Part shown: positions 1 to 6,869 of the stretch, piece after piece | How positions within the stretch are numbered: position 1 is the first letter of the stretch | Layout of the letters: each line of letters starts with the position of its first letter | Source of the DNA: Christensenella sp. UBA1750 | GTDB lineage: Bacteria; Bacillota; Clostridia; Christensenellales; UBA1750 | Assembly: GCA_002315655.1 (NCBI GenBank) | Contig: DCHO01000042.1 | Location: 13,888-25,265, forward strand | DNA: 11,378 nt | Reading direction: 5' to 3' | The notes under the pieces: model-generated | Database searches by the model: none | What the model was told of the DNA's origin: nothing | The model's input: the letters and a program-made list of their open reading frames with translations, nothing else | Position numbers and translations under genes: made by a program

Positions 1-623
1 TCGCCGTAGCAGTTGTCCACCATCACCGCCACATCGGGGCGCACGGCATGGATGGCCTGTGCCGCTTCACCCAATTCGGTAACGGAAATGGAAGGCCGCC
101 AATCGTAACCGCGGGAACGCTGCAGGGCAACCACTTTTATGGATTTGTCCTGCAAAGCGTCCGCAATCGCGGGAATGTCGATGCGGTTGTCTTTCAGATC
201 GATCTGCTTGTAGCTCACGCCATAGTCTTTGAGCGACCCCTGCCCGTCCTCGCCGGAGATGCCGATGACGCTTTCCAGCGTGTCATAAGGCTTGCCGGAG
301 CCCGCCAGCAGGGTGTCGCCGTTGCGCAGCAGCCCATAGAGGCATAGCGCAAGGGCATGGGTGCCGGAAGCGATGGCAGGGCGGACGAGGGCGTCCTCAC
401 AGTGGAAGACATCCGCAAAGACCTTTTCCAGTGTGTCGCGTCCGTCGTCGCCGTAGCCGTAGCCCGTACTTCCGGCAAAGTGCCGAATGGCCACGCGCTC
501 CTTGGCAAAGGCATCCATCACCTTTTCAAAGTTTGCCTGTTCGATGCGCTCCGACACAGAGAACTGTCGGGAAAGGCTGCTTTCGGCTTCCGAAATCAGC
601 GAAAGAATATCTTTTTCCGTCAT
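1..623 (-). CDS. Methionine gamma-lyase-like PLP enzyme (YnbB / 'aluminium resistance' family), C-terminus cut off by window edge
   Basis: Reading down from the ATG at 623 gives 207 complete codons with no stop before the window edge. The product begins MTEKDILSLISEAE. Family signatures are seen in order: FAGSTGYGYGDDGRDTLEKV (residues 49-68), RPAIASGTHALAL (81-93), GSGKPYDTLESVIG (108-121) and VDNCYG at the edge. The Asp of that last motif (203) is the likely PLP ring-nitrogen partner. This is the fold-type I, Cys/Met-metabolism PLP group annotated as methionine gamma-lyase family or aluminium resistance protein. The PLP lysine would lie beyond the window. The true substrate of this family is poorly established, so a C-S lyase role is inference. 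The gene is last in the visible operon: the hfq stop is only 6 nt upstream, and a GAGG in the end of hfq serves as ribosome binding site. The position after hfq is the same as ynbB in Bacillus. Confidence 0.9.
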   Translation of the reverse strand, partial: MTEKDILSLISEAESSLSRQFSVSERIEQANFEKVMDAFAKERVAIRHFAGSTGYGYGDDGRDTLEKVFADVFHCEDALVRPAIASGTHALALCLYGLLRNGDTLLAGSGKPYDTLESVIGISGEDGQGSLKDYGVSYKQIDLKDNRIDIPAIADALQDKSIKVVALQRSRGYDWRPSISVTELGEAAQAIHAVRPDVAVMVDNCYG

Positions 624-629
624 GATTGT

Positions 630-899
630 TTATTCCTCGTCTTCGTTTTCGTCCGGCTCGTCGATCAGCCCGGCAGGGGCGTTGTATTGCACGGGGCGCA
701 GCGGGGTCACGGTAGAGATGGCGTGCTTGTAAATCATCTGCTGCTTGCCTTCGCTTTCCAGCAGCACCACAAACGAGTCAAAGCCGCGAATGAGACCTTT
801 CAGCGGCACGCCGTTGGTCAAGTGCATGGTCACGGGAATGCGGTTCTTCCGCACGCTGTTTAGGATAATGTCCTGAAGTTCTGCCGAATTTTTGCTCAT
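630..899 (-). CDS. hfq: RNA chaperone Hfq
   Basis: An 89-residue Sm-like protein that forms hexameric rings and binds sRNA/mRNA in the cytoplasm. The Sm1 segment spans about residues 8-48 (LQD...VPLKGLIRGFDSFVVLLES). The Sm2 motif IYKHAISTV (56-64) carries the Tyr-Lys-His that lines the proximal U-binding pore. The lateral rim is R17-K18-N19-R20, a weaker basic patch than in enterobacteria. The tail after residue 70 is short and acidic (DEPDENEDEE), unlike the long E. coli tail. Two adjacent ATGs occur at 902 and 899. AAGGAG lies 7 nt before the second, which is preferred; starting at 902 would add one Met. The gene lies between miaA and the ynbB-like gene, as in other Firmicutes. A possible own promoter (extended -10 at 932-940) lies in the 48-nt gap after miaA. 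Confidence 0.95.
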   Translation of the reverse strand: MSKNSAELQDIILNSVRKNRIPVTMHLTNGVPLKGLIRGFDSFVVLLESEGKQQMIYKHAISTVTPLRPVQYNAPAGLIDEPDENEDEE

Positions 900-916
900 C
901 ATTTTGCTCCTTCTTT

Positions 917-933
917 CTATGGTTTTGCCATAG
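917..933 (-). repeat. 6-bp inverted repeat directly before the hfq ribosome binding site
   Basis: On the minus strand CTATGG, the loop CAAAA, then CCATAG form a perfect 6-bp hairpin or dyad. It lies between the miaA stop and the AAGGAG of hfq. It also abuts the candidate -10 at 932-937, so it could be an operator (if transcription starts near 925) or an RNA stem (in read-through mRNA). Its function is unknown. Confidence 0.45.
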
Positions 934-940
934 TATAACA
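932..940 (-). promoter_or_regulatory. Candidate extended -10 promoter for hfq
   Basis: On the minus strand TGTTATACT is an extended -10 (TG-N-TATACT, 5 of 6 matches to TATAAT). It sits 32 nt or more upstream of the hfq start, within the short miaA-hfq gap. There is no good -35 at the expected distance (GGGAAA in that place), so it would depend on the TG extension. A separate hfq promoter inside the operon is plausible but is inference. Confidence 0.4.
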
Positions 941-947
941 CAAATAT

Positions 948-1883
948 TTATTCTTTTCCCAGGGAATACTCAAACATTTCATCGTAGATTTTCGGCAAAT
1001 CCTGTGCATTTGTGCAATCAAACCACCGAATTTCCGAAATTGCGTGGAACCACGTCAGCTGACGCTTGGCCAGATGCCGTGTCAGTTTCTGCATCAGCTC
1101 GATAGCTTCCGGCAGGGACAGTTCGCCGTTTATGTGCTTCACCAGCTCCTTATAGCCGATGCCCTGCATGGACTGCATTTCCGGAGTGAGACCGCTTGCA
1201 AGCAGAGTCTTCACCTCTTGTAATAGTCCAGCTTCCATCATCTTGTTAACGCGCAGGTCGCACTTTTCGTAAAGCTTTTTGCGGTCTAAGGTGATGCCCA
1301 TTAAGATCGGCTCATAGGAAAGCTCAAAGGGTTTGTTCAGCGTCGCCTGTTCGGATTTGGTCTTCCCGGTCAGGCGGTAAATTTCCAGCGCCCGAATGAC
1401 CCGCCGCACGTTGTTGGGGTGCAGATCCTTGGCTGTCTCAGGGTCAACCTTCGCAAGCTCTGCATGAAGTGCCTCGTTGCCGTATTTTTCGGCAAATTCG
1501 GTCAATTCCTGCCGGATGCCTTCATCGGACGGCGCGGCGGTAAAGTCCAGCGGGAAGATCAGGGAATTGACATAAAGCCCGGTGCCGCCGCAGACGATGG
1601 GCATCTTGTCCCGATTGAGAATATCAAAAATACACTTCTGCGCATCGTCCTTGTATTCGGAGACGGAATACGGAATGCGCGGGTCAACGCAGGAGATCAT
1701 GTGATGCTCTATGCCCTGCATTTCCTCCTTGCTCGGCTTTGCCGTGCCGATGTCCATGCCGCGATAGATGGCCATGGAATCCGCGGAGACCACTTCCCCA
1801 TTCATTTTTTGAGCCAGATGGATGGACGCGGCAGTCTTGCCGGAGGCCGTCGGGCCCACGATAAAGATTACTTTCGGTTTCAT
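948..1883 (-). CDS. miaA: tRNA dimethylallyltransferase MiaA
   Basis: A 311-residue enzyme that transfers the dimethylallyl group of DMAPP to N6 of A37 in tRNAs reading UNN codons, giving i6A37, the substrate of MiaB. Seen in order: P-loop GPTASGKT (10-17), SADSMAIYRGMDIGTAKP (33-50) containing the catalytic Asp35, the GGTGLYV motif (99-105), the tRNA-binding insertion in the middle, and RHLAKRQLTWF (269-279). The length is typical. The start at 1883 (MKPKVIFIVGPTASGK) is chosen because the P-loop comes right after it. The open frame continues to 2045, but that extension lies inside mutL and has no family similarity. The ATG overlaps the mutL TGA by 4 nt (ATGA), and no good Shine-Dalgarno is visible, so translation is probably coupled to mutL. 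Confidence 0.96.
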   Translation of the reverse strand: MKPKVIFIVGPTASGKTAASIHLAQKMNGEVVSADSMAIYRGMDIGTAKPSKEEMQGIEHHMISCVDPRIPYSVSEYKDDAQKCIFDILNRDKMPIVCGGTGLYVNSLIFPLDFTAAPSDEGIRQELTEFAEKYGNEALHAELAKVDPETAKDLHPNNVRRVIRALEIYRLTGKTKSEQATLNKPFELSYEPILMGITLDRKKLYEKCDLRVNKMMEAGLLQEVKTLLASGLTPEMQSMQGIGYKELVKHINGELSLPEAIELMQKLTRHLAKRQLTWFHAISEIRWFDCTNAQDLPKIYDEMFEYSLGKE

Positions 1884-3766
1884 TGGATGCGCCCGAACTT
1901 TCTCTCCAAATCGCGCTTGGAGATGGGCAGGATGATGGGGCGCCCGTGGGGGCAGGTGGGCATATCCTCCCCCGCGATCAGCGCAAGCAATGTGTTGACC
2001 TCCTGCTGTGAGAGGCTGTCGCCCCCTTTTATGGCCTTTTTGCACGCCATCTGCACCAGCTCGTCCCGCACAAGGGAGGCGTTGTCGGTGCTTGTGATGG
2101 ATTCAATCTTATCCAATAGCTCTTTGAAGAAGCCTTCGGTCTGCGGTGCACCCAGCAGCATGGGCACGGCGGTCACGCGGAAGGTTCTGTCCCCGAATGG
2201 TTCGATCTCAAAGCCCATGGAAGTGAGTTTATCTAAGTTTTCTTCCAACAGTTCTTCCTCGCGGACGGTGGTTTTGACCAGATACGGCACAAGAAGAGAC
2301 TGCACACGCTTTTCGTTGTCCAGCGATTGCTTAAATTTTTCGTACAGAATCCGTTCGTGGGCGGCGTGCTGGTCGATAATCAGCAATTTATCTCCTCTTT
2401 GCACCAATAGATAGGTGGAAAAGAGTTGTCCCAGTACCTGCGCTGTGGTTCCGACCGGCTCCGTGCGGGGCGGTTTCGGCGGCTCGGCCACTACAATAGG
2501 CGGCAGCTGGGGTTTGAGTGTAGGCTTTTCAGCCTCGTTCCACGGCATTGAATCATAAGAGGCATAATGCGGAGCGGCATTTGTTGATACCGCTGTGGCG
2601 GTCTCATGCACCCGCAGAGGAACCTTCTGCGAGGCTTCAAGAATCTGTTTAGGCAGCTCAAAGGACGACGCAGAGGCCTCCTGCGTAAGCTCGATCTGCT
2701 TCGGTTTTTCCTGCGGAATTTCCGCTTTTTGAGGCTCGGCGGGCTTCACATCCGCAACGCTGTGCAAAATCTCCTGTGAATCTTTGAAGGCGGTTGAAAC
2801 AATGCCCTGCACGGTCTCCGCGATGGGGAAATCCTCCTTGAACCGCACTTCCAGCTTGTTCGGGTGGACATTCACATCCACCGCCTGCAGGGGCACCTGA
2901 ATGTTGACCACGCAATAGGGGTATTTCCCGATCATCACGCGCTCGCGGCAGGCGTTTTCCACGGCATTGGAGAGCTGATTGGAATGAACATAGCGTCCGT
3001 TGATGAAGAAAAATTCATACCCGCGGTTGCCCCGCGCCAGAGAACCCACACCGACAAACCCCTTTACCGTGGTAGCTCCGACAGAGCCTTCAAAGGGCAG
3101 CACTCCGGAGGCAATTTCCTTTCCGTGCAGAACATAGATGGCGGATTTCAGGTCGTTATTGCCCACGGTCTGAAACACGGGTTTGCCGTTGTTGACAAAG
3201 CGCAGGGAAATGTCCGGGCGGGAAAGTGCCAGTTCCAGTGCCACATCCGCCACATACCCGGCTTCGGTGGCTGGGCGTTTAAGGAACTTGCGCCGCACAG
3301 GAGTATTATAGAACAAATCTTTCACCACAAAGGTGGTGCCCTGCGGGCAGCCGGCCTCGCGCACATCCTTAAATTCGCCACCCTCGATGGTCACTTTGAC
3401 CCCACTTGGCGCGTCCTTGACACGGGAGGTCAGCTCCACCTTGGAAACCGAGGCGATGGAGGGCAGCGCCTCTCCGCGGAAGCCCAGCGTTCCGATGGAG
3501 GAAAGATCGTCCCCGGAGCGAATCTTGGAGGTGGCGTGGCGCTCAAAGGCCACGCGGCAGTCTTCCGGGGCAATGCCGCTCCCATTGTCCGTGACGCGCA
3601 GATAGGAAATGCCGCCGTCCCGAATTTCTAACGTGATGGCGGTAGCCCCGGCATCCAGCGCGTTTTCCAGCAGCTCCTTTGCCGCTGAGGCCGGACGCTC
3701 CACCACTTCCCCCGCCGCGATGCGGTTCGCCGTTGCGGTATCCAGTACCTTGATTTTTGCTTGCAT
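1880..3766 (-). CDS. mutL: DNA mismatch repair protein MutL (endonuclease type)
   Basis: A 628-residue partner of MutS. The N-terminal GHKL ATPase carries ENALDAG (34-40), DNGSGI (60-65), the ATP-lid region near TSKI (79-82) and GFRGEAL (95-101). A transducer domain runs to about 335. A Pro/Glu/Lys-rich, low-conservation linker covers about 340-435. The C-terminal dimerisation domain starts near 440. It contains DQHAAHERILYE (465-476), the metal-dependent nicking motif DQHA-X2-E-X4-E, followed by ACKKAIK (574-580), CPHGRP (605-610) and FGR (624-626), the other metal-site elements. It should therefore nick DNA itself, as expected where MutH is absent. AGGAG lies 6 nt before the ATG and overlaps the mutS stop (TAGGAG), with a gap of 9 nt to mutS. 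The last codons overlap miaA. Confidence 0.97.
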   Translation of the reverse strand: MQAKIKVLDTATANRIAAGEVVERPASAAKELLENALDAGATAITLEIRDGGISYLRVTDNGSGIAPEDCRVAFERHATSKIRSGDDLSSIGTLGFRGEALPSIASVSKVELTSRVKDAPSGVKVTIEGGEFKDVREAGCPQGTTFVVKDLFYNTPVRRKFLKRPATEAGYVADVALELALSRPDISLRFVNNGKPVFQTVGNNDLKSAIYVLHGKEIASGVLPFEGSVGATTVKGFVGVGSLARGNRGYEFFFINGRYVHSNQLSNAVENACRERVMIGKYPYCVVNIQVPLQAVDVNVHPNKLEVRFKEDFPIAETVQGIVSTAFKDSQEILHSVADVKPAEPQKAEIPQEKPKQIELTQEASASSFELPKQILEASQKVPLRVHETATAVSTNAAPHYASYDSMPWNEAEKPTLKPQLPPIVVAEPPKPPRTEPVGTTAQVLGQLFSTYLLVQRGDKLLIIDQHAAHERILYEKFKQSLDNEKRVQSLLVPYLVKTTVREEELLEENLDKLTSMGFEIEPFGDRTFRVTAVPMLLGAPQTEGFFKELLDKIESITSTDNASLVRDELVQMACKKAIKGGDSLSQQEVNTLLALIAGEDMPTCPHGRPIILPISKRDLERKFGRIQ

Positions 3767-3775
3767 AGTTGGCTC

Positions 3776-6367
3776 CTAAATCTTCTTGGCCTTTTCGCGC
3801 AGGACGTAGAGCAGATTCATGGCCTCGCGGGGCGATAGGGAATCCATATCCAATTCCGCGATCTCCTTGGCAAACTCCACGGCGTTCACTTCCAGCAGGT
3901 TCATCTGCTTGTCCTTTTGCTTGCCGCCTAAGATATTCTGCCCGATGGTGGTGCCGTTTACGTTGTTGACTTCCAGCTTCGCCATGATCTCATGGGCGCG
4001 GGAAATGACCTGCTGCGGAAGCCCCGCCATGGCGGCGACCTGCACGCCGAAGGATGAATCCGCACCGCCTTTTTGAATCTTGCGCAGGAAGATGATCTCA
4101 TCCCCGTGCTCCTTGACGGAAACCTGATAATTGACCACGCCGCTTAGTTTTCCTTCCAGTTCGGAAAGCTCGTGGTAGTGGGTCGCAAACAGGGTCTTTG
4201 CCCCGATCTTCTTTTTGTTGCATATATATTCCGCTGTTGCCCAGGCAATCGAAAGCCCGTCGAAGGTGGAGGTGCCGCGCCCGATCTCGTCGAGCACCAG
4301 CAGGCTTTTGTCCGTGGCGTTGGCTAAGATGGAGGCCATTTCGCTCATCTCCACCATGAAGGTGGACTGCCCTGCCGCCAGATCGTCCGACGCGCCGACC
4401 CTTGTGAAAATGCGGTCGCACAGCGGAATTTTCGCGTAGGACGCGGGCACAAAGGAGCCCATGTGCGCCATCAAAGTGATGAGGGCGACCTGCCGCATAT
4501 AGGTGGATTTGCCCGCCATGTTGGGGCCGGTGATGATCATCATGCGCCCGTCTTCGCCCATTTCGCAGTCGTTTGGCACAAAAAGCTCCTTGCTTGTGGC
4601 CTCGACGACCGGGTGACGGCCATCCTTTATGATAAGCTCAAAGCCGTCGTGAATCTCCGGGCGGCAGTAATTGTTCGTGGTGGCAACCGTGGCCAGCGAT
4701 TGCAGGGCGTCCAGCTCTTTTATGGCGGAGGCGGTGCCCTGAAAGCGCACGATCTGGGAAGAAAGCTTCTCCTTGATGGCGGTGAACAGCTCGTTTTCCA
4801 GCCGGATGGACTTCTCCTGCGCCCCTAAGATGGTCTCCTCCACCTGTTTTAATTCTTCCGTGATGAAGCGTTCGCCGGTGGATAGAGTTTGCTTTCTCTG
4901 GTAGCGCATGGGCACCTGGGAAAGCTGGGAATTGCTGATCTCGATAAAGTACCCGAACACGCGGTTGTATTTAATCTTCAAGCCCTTGATGCCGGTCTCC
5001 TCGCGCTCCTTCTGCTCGATGCGGGAGATCCATTCCCGCCCGTTCTCGGAAGCGTCGCGCAGCTCGTCCAATTCTTTGCTGTACCCTTTTTTGATGATGC
5101 CGCCCTCGGTGATTTTGATGGAAGGTTCTTCATCAATGGCACTTTCCAAAAGCCCGCAGACGTCCTCCATCGGGTCAAGGCGGGCATAAATGTCTTTGAG
5201 CTGCGCCGTCTGAAAGCCGTCCAAAAGGGTCTTGACCTGCGGTACCATTTTAAGCGAATGGCACAGGGAAAGCGCATCCTTGGCATTGAGACTCCCGTAG
5301 GAAACCTTCGTGACCAGTCGTTCAATGTCGTAAATCGGGTCAAGGGCAGAACGGATTTCCTGCGTGAGCATATAGGACTGCATCAGCTCTTGGATGGCAT
5401 CAAGCCGCGTTTCGATCTTGTCCTTCTCGGTCAGCGGTTCCTCAATCCAGCTGCGCAGCTGCCGTCCGCCCATGGCTGTGGCGGTCTTATCCAGCAGCCA
5501 AAGCAGCGTTCCCTTTTTGCCGCGTCCGCGTATGGTCTCAGTCAGTTCCAGATTGCGCCGCGCCACGGGGTCAAGCAGCAGATGCTCCCCGCGATGATAG
5601 ATATACACGGAATTGACGTGGGACAGGCTGTTTTTCTGCGTTTCCTCCAAATAGGAAAGCAGCGCACCCAAGGCGGAGACCGTCAGATTCAGCTTGGAAA
5701 GCCCCAAAGAGGAAAGACTGCCGTTTATGTGCTTTTTGATAAGGTTTGCCGCTTCCTTGTGGTCGAAAATGGCGGGCTTGCACGGGGTCATCTGCCCGTT
5801 CCATCCGATGCGCTTTAATTCCATGGCATCTTCCGGGGAGACCAGCACCTCTGAGGGCGCAACGCGGGTCAGCTCTTCAAGAAGCTGATTCTTTCTATCG
5901 GTGAGCTCCATCACGTTGACTTCGCCCGTGGAAACATCCGCGTAGGCAATGCCCGCCTTTTTGTCGGAATCCCCGAAATAGACGGAGAGCAGATAGCTGT
6001 TCTTCTTCTCGTCTAAAATATTGCTCTCGATGATGGTTCCGGGCGTGATGATGCGGGTGACGGCGCGTTCCACAAGCCCCTTGGCCAAGGCGGGGTCTTC
6101 CATCTGGTCGCAGATAGCCACCTTAAAGCCCTGCTCCACCAGCTTGGCCAGATACGCATCCAAGGCATGATAGGGCACGCCGCACATGGGCGCACGCTCC
6201 TCCAAGCCGCAGTCGCGCCCGGTCAGGGTCAACTCCAACGCTTTGGAGACCGTCACGGCGTCCTCAAAGAACATCTCATAAAAATCGCCCAAGCGATACA
6301 TGAGAACGCAATCGGGGTATTGCTCTTTGGTGTGCAGATAATGTTGCATCATCGGTGATAAGGGCAT
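3776..6367 (-). CDS. mutS: DNA mismatch repair protein MutS
   Basis: An 863-residue mismatch sensor of the MutS1 type. The mismatch-reading Phe-X-Glu is in GDFYEMF (Phe29, Glu31). Connector, core and clamp domains follow, with the clamp/core return near KIKYNRVFGYFIEIS (residues about 464-478). The ABC-type ATPase has Walker A GPNMAGKST (614-622), the STFMVEMSEM segment (668-677), Walker B DEIGRGTS (693-700), ATHYHEL (728-734) and the dimer-interface stretch SSFGVQVA (771-778). The C-terminus ends with the short helical tail SPREAMNLLYVLREKAKKI. The start at 6367 has GGGAGGG 7 nt upstream. The frame is open 14 codons further, but those residues lie in the intergenic hairpin region and have no MutS character. 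The 87-nt leader before it holds a strong imperfect palindrome. Confidence 0.97.
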   Translation of the reverse strand: MPLSPMMQHYLHTKEQYPDCVLMYRLGDFYEMFFEDAVTVSKALELTLTGRDCGLEERAPMCGVPYHALDAYLAKLVEQGFKVAICDQMEDPALAKGLVERAVTRIITPGTIIESNILDEKKNSYLLSVYFGDSDKKAGIAYADVSTGEVNVMELTDRKNQLLEELTRVAPSEVLVSPEDAMELKRIGWNGQMTPCKPAIFDHKEAANLIKKHINGSLSSLGLSKLNLTVSALGALLSYLEETQKNSLSHVNSVYIYHRGEHLLLDPVARRNLELTETIRGRGKKGTLLWLLDKTATAMGGRQLRSWIEEPLTEKDKIETRLDAIQELMQSYMLTQEIRSALDPIYDIERLVTKVSYGSLNAKDALSLCHSLKMVPQVKTLLDGFQTAQLKDIYARLDPMEDVCGLLESAIDEEPSIKITEGGIIKKGYSKELDELRDASENGREWISRIEQKEREETGIKGLKIKYNRVFGYFIEISNSQLSQVPMRYQRKQTLSTGERFITEELKQVEETILGAQEKSIRLENELFTAIKEKLSSQIVRFQGTASAIKELDALQSLATVATTNNYCRPEIHDGFELIIKDGRHPVVEATSKELFVPNDCEMGEDGRMMIITGPNMAGKSTYMRQVALITLMAHMGSFVPASYAKIPLCDRIFTRVGASDDLAAGQSTFMVEMSEMASILANATDKSLLVLDEIGRGTSTFDGLSIAWATAEYICNKKKIGAKTLFATHYHELSELEGKLSGVVNYQVSVKEHGDEIIFLRKIQKGGADSSFGVQVAAMAGLPQQVISRAHEIMAKLEVNNVNGTTIGQNILGGKQKDKQMNLLEVNAVEFAKEIAELDMDSLSPREAMNLLYVLREKAKKI

Positions 6368-6395
6368 ACATTTTCCCTCCCGGAAGAAATCCGAA

Positions 6396-6432
6396 CCAGC
6401 GCCCCGCATTGTTTCTTCATGCGCGGCGCTGG
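6396..6432 (-). repeat. 37-nt imperfect palindrome in the mutS leader
   Basis: The arms are 6396-6409 and 6419-6432: an outer perfect 8-bp stem (CCAGCGCC/GGCGCTGG), one G-G mismatch on the minus-strand RNA, an inner 5-bp stem (CGCAT/ATGCG) and a 9-nt loop. There is no U-tract on either side, so it is not a normal intrinsic terminator. A smaller hairpin (6381-6393, CGGA-TTTCT-TCCG) follows it and touches the mutS Shine-Dalgarno. Possible roles are an mRNA stability or processing element, a translational control element, or a REP-like dispersed repeat. Confidence 0.6.
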
Positions 6433-6454
6433 GAATTATTTGTAAATCTGTATT

Positions 6455-6853
6455 TTAGTGGCAGGAGCCGCCGCAGGAGGAGCAGTTGCCGGTGCAGCCG
6501 TCCTCTTCCACTTCGCCGGTGATCATGAAGCGAAGCACCTGATTGACCTGGTTGAGCAGCTGGGAAAAGCCGGTCTGGGCTTCGTTCATGGCTTTGACGG
6601 CGGGCAGCTCGGTCAGTTCTGCCTGCATATTGCGCAGGGCGTCGGCCTTCTTGGCGATCTCGGCCTGATCGGGGTCGGGGGTCTGCATTAAGGTCTGCAC
6701 CTCGTTTTGCAGGGCATTGAACTCGTTAACACGCGCCTGAGCGACTTCATCGGCCTGGAAAGCGGCTTCCGCTTCCTGCACCTTGGCGTATTCGGGGGAC
6801 TTGACGAGCAGCTCACCAAGCTCTCGGGACTTTTCAAAGATCTGTAAATCCAT
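6455..6853 (-). CDS. YlbF/YmcA (Ric)-family protein with C-terminal cysteine cluster
   Basis: A 132-residue, mostly helical protein of the Com_YlbF family. The body starts MDLQIFEKSRELGELLVKSP, then EYAKVQEAEAAFQADE, and is rich in Ala, Glu and Gln. The C-terminus is Cys120-X3-Cys124-X2-Cys127-X3-Cys131-His132, a probable metal or Fe-S ligand set. In Bacillus subtilis the related RicA (YmcA) and RicF (YlbF) form a complex with RicT (YaaT) that carries [4Fe-4S] clusters and promotes RNase Y-dependent mRNA maturation. RicA is encoded directly after miaB, the position seen here. I infer a RicA/RicF-like role but cannot choose between the paralogues from sequence alone. The miaB stop is 16 nt upstream and overlaps the purine-rich ribosome binding site (AAGAGAGG), spaced about 10 nt from the ATG. 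Confidence 0.88.
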   Translation of the reverse strand: MDLQIFEKSRELGELLVKSPEYAKVQEAEAAFQADEVAQARVNEFNALQNEVQTLMQTPDPDQAEIAKKADALRNMQAELTELPAVKAMNEAQTGFSQLLNQVNQVLRFMITGEVEEDGCTGNCSSCGGSCH

Positions 6854-6869
6854 GTGTATTTTTCCTCTC

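Noticed and set aside
1884..2045. N-terminal extension of miaA by 54 residues
   Set aside because: It lies wholly inside mutL, has no family similarity, and the standard MiaA N-terminus begins at 1883 just before the P-loop.
1419..2414. 331-codon open frame on the plus strand
   Set aside because: It is antisense across miaA and mutL, both with full family motifs. It has no recognisable domain or ribosome binding site and arises from codon composition on the opposite strand.
2864..3631. 255-codon open frame on the plus strand, antisense to mutL
   Set aside because: Opposite-strand shadow of the conserved MutL ATPase and transducer domains.
4889..5818. 309-codon open frame on the plus strand, antisense to mutS
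   Set aside because: The mutS frame is intact with all motifs across this region; the antisense product shows no family features.
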